Shown here piece by piece: positions 25,794-36,030 of a DNA stretch of 64,000 bases (position 1 is its first letter; the number at the start of each line of letters is the position of its first letter). The position numbers were made by a program, and so were the translations under genes. The notes beneath the pieces are model-generated. The model saw only the letters and a list, made by a program, of their open reading frames with translations, did not search any database and had not been told where the DNA came from. The stretch comes from Muribaculaceae bacterium (GTDB lineage Bacteria > Bacteroidota > Bacteroidia > Bacteroidales > Muribaculaceae): assembly GCA_017557625.1 (NCBI GenBank), contig JAFYYG010000046.1:1-64000 (forward strand), written 5' to 3'.

Positions 25794-26210
25794 ATGAGAA
25801 ACATATATTTAAACTACACTATTTGTATTATCGTATTATTATTATTTATTTGCACTATTTTTGTAAATTGCAACAATTCAATTGTCACAAAAACTGCAAA
25901 TTATCAATCTAAGATAATACCTATGAGTGTTAATGAATGTGACTCTATTATCGTTACTGAATATTTTAAAGATACACTAATGATTATTACAGACATTAAA
26001 TTAAAAAAAGAATTGTTTGATGTTTTGAACTATCCAAAATATAATGAAATAGTTAAAATGCCAATAAATCTTCTTCTTATATTTAAAGGACAGAATATGG
26101 ATGTGACTTTAGGCGTTTGTAACAATCATTTAAAAAATGAAAATGGCACATATAAATGTACAATAAATGTGGAAGACCGATTAAGAGTTCTTGTAAAACA
26201 AAATAATTAG
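25794..26210 (+). CDS. Candidate immunity protein for the upstream Rhs tip
   Basis: 138 aa. N-terminal hydrophobic segment (ICIIVLLLFICTIFVNC) with a Cys that could be lipidated or simply end a membrane anchor; the rest would be periplasmic. No family recognised. Position directly after an Rhs toxin tip, small size and AT-rich composition fit an immunity protein. The 208-base gap before it holds no gene. Confidence 0.5.
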   Translation: MRNIYLNYTICIIVLLLFICTIFVNCNNSIVTKTANYQSKIIPMSVNECDSIIVTEYFKDTLMIITDIKLKKELFDVLNYPKYNEIVKMPINLLLIFKGQNMDVTLGVCNNHLKNENGTYKCTINVEDRLRVLVKQNN

Positions 26211-26462
26211 AATGTGATAGTTTTATAAATTATATATCCATTGGAAGAATTAATCGAGTGTATATTTGTTTCTGCCAATGGGTATAGATAAATAATCCAA
26301 TTACTTTTTTTTCCAATATGATTTTAATGCGAGTACTAAATGATTATTGAAAACTTATGAAGAACAATATTGTTGATTATAATATAATTAATAAGAGAGA
26401 TTGATTTTTTATATGATATATTAGATTTAACAAAGTCTGTAATCTCTAAAAACTCAACAACT

Positions 26463-26867
26463 ATGGTATTTAATAAATTGTTTATATTTGTGGCAATGCT
26501 ATGCATTCCACTTGCTGTGTGTGCACAATCTAATGTCACACTTGAATTCCAATATGATGCAGCCGGTAACAGAATTTCACGCCAGTTAGCAACTACTCCA
26601 CGTTCGTCATCAGAGCCAGTAGATAATGATACTAAGTTTTCTGTCTATCCAACCATTGTTTATGACTTTCTAAACATAGCCGCTCAAAATGATATTTCGA
26701 ACAAAAATTTTCATTATAGTATATCGAATATCAATGGAAATGTTTTACTGACAGGAGATTTGTTATCTCAAATAACGCAACTGTCAATATGTTTGCCAAG
26801 TGGATATTATATAATTAATATTTTTTCGGCAAACGAACAAAGTTCATTCACTTTTATTAAAAGATAA
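26463..26867 (+). CDS. Short secreted protein: YD motif plus T9SS sorting domain
   Basis: 134 aa with signal peptide (LFIFVAMLCIPLAVCAQ). One YD repeat (FQYDAAGNRISRQL) is followed directly by a type A sorting domain (SVYPTIVYDFLNI, SGYYIINIFSANEQ, final KR). It looks like the two ends of a large Rhs/T9SS protein joined, either a remnant or a helper that lends a sorting signal. It starts a new transcription unit and ends 4 bases before the next gene. Confidence 0.7.
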   Translation: MVFNKLFIFVAMLCIPLAVCAQSNVTLEFQYDAAGNRISRQLATTPRSSSEPVDNDTKFSVYPTIVYDFLNIAAQNDISNKNFHYSISNINGNVLLTGDLLSQITQLSICLPSGYYIINIFSANEQSSFTFIKR

Positions 26868-26871
26868 TGAT

Positions 26872-29800
26872 ATGGCTAATTTAAAATACATCTTATTTAT
26901 GTGTGTTGTGCTAGTTTCAACACATACATATGCACAAAGGTCTCTAGCCGAAATCCTTTTTGCCAATGACAGTGTCAACTCAAATGCTACTCATGAACTT
27001 TTTATTGTTAAACCTGACACGTCTTCTCATCATGTGGGTTCAGGTCACCAATTGATGTCTGCTAATACAAACATACCATCAAATAATATTGATTTTCAAG
27101 CAACTCCTAATGAAATTAAATGTGATTATGATATTTCACAAAGTGGTGCAGTAAACGTTAAAGTTGCAATAAATGACTTTTGTGAAGATTATGAGTTGTC
27201 TCCCAACATAGCAATTGTATATAATAGTGGTGGCGCAGGAAGTTCATACTGGGGCGGATGGAATATCACAGGCACATCTATGATACACCCAGTAAATAAG
27301 ACTTATTTCACTGATGGCAATAGTGACGGCTATTGGCAAAAAGGATTAGATGCCATGGCACTTGATGGAGAAAGACTTGTGTTTACATCTTATGCTGATC
27401 AAAATCTTGTATTTGAAACACAATATAATCATACGAGAGTATTCTTTAATCCCACATCAAATTATTATAAAGTTTTCTATAAAGATGGAACAACAGCTGA
27501 TTTTGACCTTACAGATGGAGTGAATTATTATTGTACTTCAAAAACAACACTTGATAATAGAAATGTAAGCTATGATTATATTTCTGATGGCGGAGGCTAT
27601 TCAATAAGCTGTATTAATTATGGTGAGCAGAAGAGTATCAATGTATCATATCAATCAGCTCTTGGCTCTTATAAGGAATATTTAAGGGGGCATCAATTTA
27701 CTCGTAACCTAAGACCTTCACATATTAAGATGAAAAAAGATGACCTGGAAAAAATAAGTTATGATATCTACTATAAAAATGATTCCATTTATTCTCCCAT
27801 CACTTCTGTGCACATGACTGATGGAAATGGAAATTATGCAAATCCGTTGCAATTTTACTACCATGGTGACTCACAATATATGATAATGCAAGATAGCTCA
27901 ACATTACCTCAATTATATTTTCAATCAACTGACCCAACGGCTTATTGTATTTCCAAAGGAAAACTAGATTATGGTTCGGATGCTGATGGGATTATAATTT
28001 TTCCAAACAAACGGACATATTATATAGATGATGGTGTGTTTAAAACAAATTATGATGGAAATGAAAGTATTATTGTAAATAGAAATACAAGCTTGACAAA
28101 TCAATGTGGTCAACTGAGTACGGGAACTGGGTTTGTTGATGCATTCTGTATGGATGTAGATGATATTCATGGTGATGAGGTTGTTATAATCAACAATAAA
28201 CTATCTGAAGATAATGAAGATCAATTGGACATAACTGTCTATAGATATGGTTTATATGGATTAATGGAGCAACCAGAACTGCACAGAACCTATTTATACT
28301 CACCGGTTCAGAATGGAGCAAAGTTTAGTGTTTGTCCTAAATATTTCTTAACTGGAGATTTTGATGGAAATGGAAGATGCGACTTTCTTGTTGCATCAAT
28401 AACAAATCCTTTAAGTAATTCATCAAAAGACTGTATAATAAGAATATATGATCTTTACTCAGGTTCACTTAAGAAACAAGTTACTATTACAGGGCTTAAC
28501 ATCTCCTTCCCCAATATATACTCAAGTGAAACAGATTTAAAAAACATATACAATAATTCTGATAGATTAATTGCCTTAGATGTAGATGGTGATAGCAAAC
28601 TGGAATTTGGTTTTATAACACCTAATGGTATGGTTATGAGAAAGTTGCAATATGATATGTCACTACTTGAGGTTACATCAATTAATTGTTCTGGAATTTC
28701 ACGCGGTGACTTGGAAGATTATGACATACGATATGGGCAATTTAATAGTGACTGTTATACTGATATATTATTGACTCCAACTTTTGAGGCCAGAAAAACT
28801 CTTAAGGCTTATATGTCTAATGGCAATGGTTCATTTTTTTCTGTTCCTACTGGGCTCTCATCTTTTAAAACTTCCAAATATTGTCTACAAGACGTAGACA
28901 AAGATGGACAGACTGACATTGTTGAATATTTAAATAATCTTCATAATATGACAATACATATAGTGAGAGATGAGGTTTTTCGTTCATCTAATGTGTTCAC
29001 TATGTCATATAATGAAGATTGTGTATTTGTACCTACAACTGTATTCAACAATAATGATAATATAAGTTTTCTTGCGATAGGATCAAGCGGAAAAATTTAC
29101 AGCTTTGCATTCTCTAACACGAAGGATCAGACATCTTTACTATCATGTCTTAAAGATAGTTACGGCAACACAGTATGTTTTGATTATATGCAATTGTTCA
29201 ACTCAGGCGAATACATGCCAAATTATAATAATAGCACATTTCCATATGTGACATATTCTGGACCAATGTATGTCTGTTGTGGAATAAACAAAAGAAGCCA
29301 AAATTCTGTGGTCTCTAATATTAGAATAAACTATGCCAATGCTGTGCTACATCTTCAAGGATTAGGTTTTTGTGGTTTTAACAGTATTTCAAAAACAGAC
29401 TTTATTACAGGTAGGTACGAATACTCACAGTATGACCCATTAAATTATAATGTGCTGATTAATAATGGCACAAACGAGAATAGTGTCACTTGTGCATACT
29501 CAACTTCTATTGATCCATTGAAACGTATATGGATTAATCCGGTTTCAATGACACAAGTGGACAATAAAACATTGGTTGAAGCTACAACAACATTCACAAC
29601 TGATAATTATGGGAATATAACAGAAAGGAGCACATCCTATCCTGATGGTTCAATTAAAAGGGAGAATTATTCTTTCCAAAATATAGTAAATGATTCGATT
29701 TACATAATTGGCCAGCAGCTGTCAAAACAAGAAAAAACCATTATCGGAGGAATAGAATATAAGAAGGGAGAAATTACTACATATAATTCTCAATATATGC

Positions 29801-32751
29801 CAATTTTAAAAGCTCAGTATTCAGGAAGTGAAAGCAATATTGAGAATACAATATCGTTATCATATGATAGTAATAAGAACGTTGTGGAATATAAGAAGAG
29901 AAAATATAATGGACCATGGTTAATAACCACTGCCACTTATGGTGGCACTTGTGGTAAAGTGCCATTGTCCTCAACAGATGAATATGGCACAACAACAACC
30001 TTCTCTCATGGTACATTTGGAATAAGCAGGAAAACAAAAGACGGTTATAATACTAATTATACTTATGATAATTTTGGTAATTGCATAAGTATCTCTTATC
30101 CTAATGGGAAAGTGACAGGAAAAAATTATAGATGGGACTATTCACATAATGGATCATTAATGTGTTTGACAGAAACAGATAATGAGAAACCCACAAAAAA
30201 GATTTACCTGAATGCTCAAGGACAAGAAGTTTGTGTTGCTACTCAGCTCCTTGATAGTACTTTTTCTTTTGTGTTTAAGGAATATGACGCACATGGATAC
30301 AAGATATTAGAGTCTATTCCAACGACTGCTAGTGGAGATTATAGTTTTTATACTAGTTTCTACTATGATGATTTCGGTAGAGTAGTAGAAAAAGAAGGAG
30401 CAGAAGGTCCATGCGAATATTCATACGATGGACTTACAGTAACCTCCACAGAAGAATCTGTGGACAGAACCATTGAATATGGTTATTTTGGTAATATCGT
30501 TAGAACACAGGATGAAGGCGGTATAATAACATACCAATATAGACCAGATGGACAACCGAGTGGTGTGTCTCTTAATAATTCTATCACAACTAACTTTGAA
30601 TATGACAATTATGGTCGAAGGACAGCAATAATTGATCCAAGTGGTGGAAGAAGATCTAAGCAATATGATTCTGCAGGAAACGTCTCGTCAAGTACAGATG
30701 AGAGAGGGAAAGGATATACAGCAACATACAATAACTATGGAAAAATTACCCAAAAAGTCTATGATGATGGCTTTTATACCAACTATAGTTATGACAGCAG
30801 GGGGAACTTGTTGTTGATTTCCGATAGCAAAGGAAAGACTAAGCAATTTACATATGATTCTCATTATCGTTTGCTCACAGAAGAAGTAAAGTTAGACCCT
30901 AACGGCTCTTCTTTTAAGAAACGATATAGCTATTCACATGGGGAATGTGTCGACACAATAAAATATTATCTTGATGACTATCTTCTAGCATTTGAGAAAA
31001 GAGTGTCACAGAATGGTTATCTCAAAGAGATAATACTTAATGGTAATAATTCTATTTATCGTGTTAATAATGTTAACATGTATGGAATGCCTACATCAAT
31101 GAATATGGGCAACATTGTTAAAGATTACAATTATGATTTCCAAAACAACCTTTATGCCATTGACGCTCTTTATGGGAATCAGCTTATACAATCGTTTTTG
31201 TATGACATTTCTAATTCAACAAGAAACATTAGAAGCATACAGGACAATTTGTATTTGACATATGAAAATTTTGAGTATGATAACCTTAATAGGCTTATTC
31301 GGTATGCTAATGATTCTATTAGTTATGACAATAAAGGAAACATTCTCTCACGATCTGTTTCTGGCAATTATTCATATTCTACCCTTAAACCTTATGCTTT
31401 AAATGCTCTGACAAACTATAGCGACACATTGAGTACAGAAACACAACATATTAGTTATAACTCTATTCAGCTTCCCGACACTATAATACAAGGAAACAAA
31501 AGGCTTCTTTTTGACTATTATGGTGATGGAGCTAAAGCATCTTTTGTATTGTCTACTTTTAAAACTACGCCATTACTGCCAAACGGAGCATATGTTTTTA
31601 AAAAATCAATAAATTATTATAATGACCAATGTTATGAGATATTTAAGATGACGGGTGATGTCATAACACATAAATTTGTCTTATTTGTTGGTGGCAATGC
31701 ATATGACGCTCCTGCCGTTCTGGTAGATGACGGCAATTCAAACTCTCTGCAATTATATTATATATTAAGAGATCATCTTGGTAGCATAACACACATTGTT
31801 GATGAAAATGGAAATGTTATCCAAGAGCTAAGCTACGATGCCTGGGGTAATTTGCGCAATCCAGCAACACACGAAATATACACAATTGACAACATGCCTG
31901 ATCTTTTTTTGGAAAGAGGATTTACAGGTCATGAACATTACACAGAGTTTGGACTAATTAATATGAATACGAGGCTCTATGATCCAATGACATGCAGTTT
32001 CCTTAGTCCCGACCCGTTGTTGCAAGAGCCGACTAATACGCAGAACTACAATCGTTATAATTACTGCTTGAACAATCCCTTAAGATATAAAGATCAAGAT
32101 GGAGAATTCATTCTCGGTTTTCTCGCAGGATTCTTCCGTGGATTATTTACAGGAAAAAACCCATTTAAGACAGGTTGGGAAAAGGGGGTGTTAGAATGTA
32201 AGATATTGTGGGGACTAACTAAAACAGATTCTCGAAAGAATTTTTGGGGAAGAGCTTGGGAATTAATTAGCAGATTTACATGGCAGTTGCCACAAACGAT
32301 AATAGGTTCTGGTACTTCATTGGTTCATAATTGGGTCGCCAATGTTGATTATGTTGAATATTATGGTGGGGCTACATTTGTGATAGATAAGCTTCACATT
32401 GAGCCAGATAAAAAAGATTATGGCGTCTCTATCGGTAATAATATAAACATCTTTGTCAATAGAGAGACAGAGGTTATTAAAGATGGGCATTTTGACCCTT
32501 ATTCAAGTCAGATTTTTGCTCATGAATATGGACATTATTTACAAAGTCAAAGTTATGGTCTATCATATCTTCTTGTTATTGGTGTTCCAAGTGCCTTGTC
32601 AGCATTATTCAGAGATCCTAATCACCTTTACAATAGGTATGAAAAAGAAGCTTCAACTAAAGGTGCGATCTATTTCAATATACCAAATTGGAATAGGAAT
32701 CGTTATCCTGTATTCAACAACTATTTTAATAACTATTTTGATTTGAAATAA
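26872..32751 (+). CDS. SpvB/Rhs giant toxin with metallopeptidase tip
   Basis: 1959 aa with signal peptide (ILFMCVVLVSTHTYAQ). Residues about 80-330 resemble SpvB/TcaC N-termini (PNIAIVYNSGGAGSSYWGGW). Residues 370-700 include FG-GAP/VCBS-like calcium repeats (GDFDGNGRCDFLV, DVDKDGQTDIVEY). Then many YD repeats and an Rhs core (LRDHLGSITHIVDENGN, MNTRLYDPMTCSF, NNPLRYKDQDGE). The tip (about 1735-1959) contains HEYGH (H1884, E1885, H1888), a zinc metallopeptidase motif. One protein thus carries shell, core and toxin, unlike the split pair upstream. Confidence 0.85.
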   Translation: MANLKYILFMCVVLVSTHTYAQRSLAEILFANDSVNSNATHELFIVKPDTSSHHVGSGHQLMSANTNIPSNNIDFQATPNEIKCDYDISQSGAVNVKVAINDFCEDYELSPNIAIVYNSGGAGSSYWGGWNITGTSMIHPVNKTYFTDGNSDGYWQKGLDAMALDGERLVFTSYADQNLVFETQYNHTRVFFNPTSNYYKVFYKDGTTADFDLTDGVNYYCTSKTTLDNRNVSYDYISDGGGYSISCINYGEQKSINVSYQSALGSYKEYLRGHQFTRNLRPSHIKMKKDDLEKISYDIYYKNDSIYSPITSVHMTDGNGNYANPLQFYYHGDSQYMIMQDSSTLPQLYFQSTDPTAYCISKGKLDYGSDADGIIIFPNKRTYYIDDGVFKTNYDGNESIIVNRNTSLTNQCGQLSTGTGFVDAFCMDVDDIHGDEVVIINNKLSEDNEDQLDITVYRYGLYGLMEQPELHRTYLYSPVQNGAKFSVCPKYFLTGDFDGNGRCDFLVASITNPLSNSSKDCIIRIYDLYSGSLKKQVTITGLNISFPNIYSSETDLKNIYNNSDRLIALDVDGDSKLEFGFITPNGMVMRKLQYDMSLLEVTSINCSGISRGDLEDYDIRYGQFNSDCYTDILLTPTFEARKTLKAYMSNGNGSFFSVPTGLSSFKTSKYCLQDVDKDGQTDIVEYLNNLHNMTIHIVRDEVFRSSNVFTMSYNEDCVFVPTTVFNNNDNISFLAIGSSGKIYSFAFSNTKDQTSLLSCLKDSYGNTVCFDYMQLFNSGEYMPNYNNSTFPYVTYSGPMYVCCGINKRSQNSVVSNIRINYANAVLHLQGLGFCGFNSISKTDFITGRYEYSQYDPLNYNVLINNGTNENSVTCAYSTSIDPLKRIWINPVSMTQVDNKTLVEATTTFTTDNYGNITERSTSYPDGSIKRENYSFQNIVNDSIYIIGQQLSKQEKTIIGGIEYKKGEITTYNSQYMPILKAQYSGSESNIENTISLSYDSNKNVVEYKKRKYNGPWLITTATYGGTCGKVPLSSTDEYGTTTTFSHGTFGISRKTKDGYNTNYTYDNFGNCISISYPNGKVTGKNYRWDYSHNGSLMCLTETDNEKPTKKIYLNAQGQEVCVATQLLDSTFSFVFKEYDAHGYKILESIPTTASGDYSFYTSFYYDDFGRVVEKEGAEGPCEYSYDGLTVTSTEESVDRTIEYGYFGNIVRTQDEGGIITYQYRPDGQPSGVSLNNSITTNFEYDNYGRRTAIIDPSGGRRSKQYDSAGNVSSSTDERGKGYTATYNNYGKITQKVYDDGFYTNYSYDSRGNLLLISDSKGKTKQFTYDSHYRLLTEEVKLDPNGSSFKKRYSYSHGECVDTIKYYLDDYLLAFEKRVSQNGYLKEIILNGNNSIYRVNNVNMYGMPTSMNMGNIVKDYNYDFQNNLYAIDALYGNQLIQSFLYDISNSTRNIRSIQDNLYLTYENFEYDNLNRLIRYANDSISYDNKGNILSRSVSGNYSYSTLKPYALNALTNYSDTLSTETQHISYNSIQLPDTIIQGNKRLLFDYYGDGAKASFVLSTFKTTPLLPNGAYVFKKSINYYNDQCYEIFKMTGDVITHKFVLFVGGNAYDAPAVLVDDGNSNSLQLYYILRDHLGSITHIVDENGNVIQELSYDAWGNLRNPATHEIYTIDNMPDLFLERGFTGHEHYTEFGLINMNTRLYDPMTCSFLSPDPLLQEPTNTQNYNRYNYCLNNPLRYKDQDGEFILGFLAGFFRGLFTGKNPFKTGWEKGVLECKILWGLTKTDSRKNFWGRAWELISRFTWQLPQTIIGSGTSLVHNWVANVDYVEYYGGATFVIDKLHIEPDKKDYGVSIGNNINIFVNRETEVIKDGHFDPYSSQIFAHEYGHYLQSQSYGLSYLLVIGVPSALSALFRDPNHLYNRYEKEASTKGAIYFNIPNWNRNRYPVFNNYFNNYFDLK

Positions 32752-32753
32752 CA

Positions 32754-33305
32754 ATGAAAATAACAAAATCTTTTTTACTCAGTTTTCTGGTTTTAGGGTT
32801 ATTGATGGGTTGTGATTTCTTTCCTCTAGAACCAGTAAACCTTACAAATAAAGTCATTTTTGAGAACCACTCAAATGACAGTATTGTAGTTTGTTTGCGC
32901 AACTATCCCGACACATTGCTGAACATAGGCGACAATTCTTTGTTTCAGCGCATAGAAATCCCACCTCATGACAGAGGCATATTTGATGCAACCAATGCAT
33001 ATGATATTGTAAATTATTATTATAAGCTATTAGTCGAAACCGATGACGAGATAGAGTTTTCAAAACAATATGATTTTGACAGATTGTTAGTTTGCCTTTT
33101 TGTGATTGACAAAAAGGCTATTAATCAAAAAGGATGGGCTAACGTTTGTGAGTCAAATGATTTTATTGAGAGATATGACGTTTCGTTAAGACAGCTGAGA
33201 CATCCTTACGAAGATGATTTGCATTGCGACACTACGTGGTTTAAATATCCGTTAGTCGGCTATGAGAGGAATAGGGTAAGTAATATTTTTTCACCTTCAA
33301 AATAG
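32754..33305 (+). CDS. Lipoprotein, candidate immunity to the metallopeptidase tip
   Basis: 183 aa. Lipobox LLMGC near residue 20. The body is beta-rich with FENHSNDSIVVCLRNYPD, unlike any domain known to me. It starts two bases after the toxin stop, so it is translated with the toxin. A periplasmic lipoprotein is the expected form of immunity to a secreted peptidase. Small, AT-rich. Confidence 0.55.
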   Translation: MKITKSFLLSFLVLGLLMGCDFFPLEPVNLTNKVIFENHSNDSIVVCLRNYPDTLLNIGDNSLFQRIEIPPHDRGIFDATNAYDIVNYYYKLLVETDDEIEFSKQYDFDRLLVCLFVIDKKAINQKGWANVCESNDFIERYDVSLRQLRHPYEDDLHCDTTWFKYPLVGYERNRVSNIFSPSK

Positions 33306-33407
33306 CAGTTATGGCTATAGGAGTATAAGTAAAGCTATAATCTTGCTTAGGTATGAAGCTTAACAGGAGGTTGTTATTTATTCTGTGGCTCAACTGCCTC
33401 CTGTTAA
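33294..33407 (+). repeat. 114-bp direct repeat, copy 1, with 11-bp hairpin
   Basis: Begins at the 3' end of the lipoprotein gene and contains stem TTAACAGGAGG (33360-33370) / CCTCCTGTTAA (33397-33407). A diverged copy with the same order lies at 36755-36870. The rest of 33306-33645 holds no gene. Confidence 0.65.
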
Positions 33408-33645
33408 CTATGTGGGACATAGAAAATAGAGCTATAATAAAAACAGTGTTTAGCCATTTCAATTATCTATTTTGAGTTTCAAAACAATGATATATAAATG
33501 AGACGATTTTTTCATACAGCAACATCGCAAACGGTTGGGGAGTCTTTGGCACCCTCAGTTATGATAGGCATGTCATATACTAAATATATTATTATTTAGA
33601 TTAAATGTTTTTTCTTATATATAATAAATAATCTTAAAATAAATT

Positions 33646-34503
33646 ATGGACAATAAAAATTTTAGTTTATCAATAATGGAACAATTGTGTTTTAGCACAA
33701 CACGTATAGAAGCCACTGATTCAAATGGAAACATTTCTGTTGGAACAGGATTCTTTTTCTGTTTTAAAATTGATGAAAATACATCAATTCCATTTGTTGT
33801 TACAAATAAGCATATGGTTAATGGGATGAAAACTGGTCAATTTATGTTTACAAAAGCCGATGATAGCGGAAATCCAATAAATAAGGAGCACATAAAAATT
33901 TATATTGATCAATTCGAACAGCAATGGTTCTTTCATCCTGATGATGATGTCGATTTGTGCATAATGCCAGTTGATAAAATCCATAATATTGCACAAAAAC
34001 AAGGAGTGCCATTATTTTATCGAACATATGATGAAACTTTAATACCAGACTCTTATAAGTTAAATGAGCTTGATGCAGTTGAAGATATCCTTATGATTGG
34101 GTATCCAAACGGGCTATGGGATTCAGTTAACAACAAACCTATTATTAGAAAAGGAATTACGGCAACAGATGTTAAGTTCGATTATAAAGGAAAAAAAGAA
34201 TTCCTGATTGATGCTGCTTGTTTTCCCGGTTCTAGCGGTTCACCAGTGCTGTTATGCAATGTGGGTGGCTATAACGACAAAAACGGCTCTTTGATTTTAG
34301 GTGGAACAAGATTGTTCTTGTTGGGCATTTTGTATGCGGGTCCCCAACTAACAGTGGAAGGTGATATAAAAGTAGTAACTATTCCTAATGTACAACATAA
34401 AGCATTAGTTGTTTCACAAATACCGAATAATCTTGGGTGTGTAATAAAATCTAGCCGAATTTTAGATTTTATTCCAATTATTAAGCAGAAATTTAATTTG
34501 TGA
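33646..34503 (+). CDS. Trypsin-like serine peptidase, cytoplasmic
   Basis: 285 aa, no signal peptide. Catalytic triad of the chymotrypsin fold is visible: His56 in VTNKHMVNG, Asp103 in DVDLCIMP, Ser197 in FPGSSGSPV. Residues 140-165 have ILMIGYPNGLWD, typical of trypsin-like peptidase_2 proteins in conflict systems. A cytoplasmic protease next to secreted toxins may act on intruders or on an effector, but no partner is evident. The gene has its own leader region and is followed by an 87-base gap. Confidence 0.75.
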   Translation: MDNKNFSLSIMEQLCFSTTRIEATDSNGNISVGTGFFFCFKIDENTSIPFVVTNKHMVNGMKTGQFMFTKADDSGNPINKEHIKIYIDQFEQQWFFHPDDDVDLCIMPVDKIHNIAQKQGVPLFYRTYDETLIPDSYKLNELDAVEDILMIGYPNGLWDSVNNKPIIRKGITATDVKFDYKGKKEFLIDAACFPGSSGSPVLLCNVGGYNDKNGSLILGGTRLFLLGILYAGPQLTVEGDIKVVTIPNVQHKALVVSQIPNNLGCVIKSSRILDFIPIIKQKFNL

Positions 34504-34590
34504 TTCTTCTTATGGTGACATAGATTATAAATTTTTGCCATAAAGATGCACAAGAACCTTCATTTATTAATCATTTAAACTCTATTTAAA

Positions 34591-36024
34591 ATGAAAAATA
34601 TTAAAACATATTTAATGCTCTTTTTGATCGTATGTGTGTTTATGTCATGTGATTATTTACAGGAGCCTAAGGTCCAAGAACAAAATAAATATGAGCAAGT
34701 TCAGGTCGCTAAAAATGCAAACATTCTATCGTCATCAGAAGTTGATGCGATAGAGATTCAAAAAATAATTGCCAAAATTCGTGATAATATGGATAAGAAT
34801 GATGCTAATCACAAAATCCAGTTGCGAAACAATTATTCTCTCTCTACAATTTATAACAAGAATGGTGCCCCTTCAATTTATGTTGCTAATTTTTATGACA
34901 ATCAAGGGTTTGTTTTGGTGGGTGCTTCACATGATTTTGAGCCAGTATTGGCATTTGCGCCGAAAGGTTCTTTCCCTAACACAGGGAATATGCCTGAGCC
35001 TTTGAATGCATGGGTGAAGGGTACCATTGAGATGGTTAGTCAAGCAGAATTATTGCCAGATACAACAAAAATGAAATATCGTAAAAAATGGCATTCTGTA
35101 ATGATACCATCATCCAATCCAACTCTAACAAATAGTTCAAATCTTAGAAATGCGATTTGGCAAAATCAGGTAATGGCATGGATTAATGCTGGCTATACAA
35201 TTCATTATATAACAGATAGTCAAATTACTGGCAACTCTCAAATTGATGAGTTAATGCGAGAGTATGCACGTGATGGCGTATATTATGATTATGATTGGCG
35301 TTCATATGCTGTGGTGGTAGAGTCTACTCCAGATGACGGGTATACTTTTAACCTTATTCAGACTATATGGGGACAATGGTTTTTTTACAATGATTTCTGT
35401 CCAATTATCAATGGAGTTAAAGCTCCTGTTGGCTGTGGTCCTATTGCAATGGGTCAAGTTATGCGATATCATCAATACCCTAGTACTTTTAATTGGTCCA
35501 ATATGCCATATAACTATTCAACCTCTACAACAGCTCAATTCCTTTATCAGATTGGACTTGCATGTAATGCTAACTATACAGATACGGCAACCTATGTTAA
35601 ACTGGATAGTGTAAAAAATGCATTAGAGTCTTTTGGCTATCATGTTGATGTGGCAAACCACAGTGCATCAACTACTATAAATAGTCTATTAAGTGGCAGA
35701 CCTGTTATAATGAGAGGTGACATTAGTGATGATGATGGCTCATTATCTGGTCATGAATGGGTCGCGTCAGGTTGCAGCAATACAAGTTATCACACACGTT
35801 ATGAGTTGTTTGTAATGGAAACCCCAACAATAATTACTTCTGCTTATGTCTATGAAACCGATTATCATTATTCTGATACATATATTTATATGAATTGGGG
35901 ATGGTATGGTGAAGGCAATGGCTATTATCTTGACAATTATGAATTAATTAATTCTACAGATTTGCCTCCTGTTTATCCAATTTATAACAGAAGAGATTTG
36001 TATAATATTCACCCTAATAATTAA
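34591..36024 (+). CDS. C10 (streptopain-type) cysteine peptidase, lipoprotein
   Basis: 477 aa. Lipobox with Cys in CVFMSCDYL. A propeptide (about 45-165) of the SpeB/interpain type includes VGASHDFEPVLAFAPKGSF. The peptidase follows: catalytic Cys282 in PVGCGPIAMGQ and His388 in SGHEWVASG, then MNWGWYGEGNGYY, the C10 C-terminal signature. C10 peptidases of Bacteroidales (Bfp in B. fragilis, interpain in Prevotella) degrade host proteins. The next gene encodes a small lipoprotein in the place where those families keep an inhibitor. Confidence 0.88.
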   Translation: MKNIKTYLMLFLIVCVFMSCDYLQEPKVQEQNKYEQVQVAKNANILSSSEVDAIEIQKIIAKIRDNMDKNDANHKIQLRNNYSLSTIYNKNGAPSIYVANFYDNQGFVLVGASHDFEPVLAFAPKGSFPNTGNMPEPLNAWVKGTIEMVSQAELLPDTTKMKYRKKWHSVMIPSSNPTLTNSSNLRNAIWQNQVMAWINAGYTIHYITDSQITGNSQIDELMREYARDGVYYDYDWRSYAVVVESTPDDGYTFNLIQTIWGQWFFYNDFCPIINGVKAPVGCGPIAMGQVMRYHQYPSTFNWSNMPYNYSTSTTAQFLYQIGLACNANYTDTATYVKLDSVKNALESFGYHVDVANHSASTTINSLLSGRPVIMRGDISDDDGSLSGHEWVASGCSNTSYHTRYELFVMETPTIITSAYVYETDYHYSDTYIYMNWGWYGEGNGYYLDNYELINSTDLPPVYPIYNRRDLYNIHPNN

Positions 36025-36030
36025 TCATTT

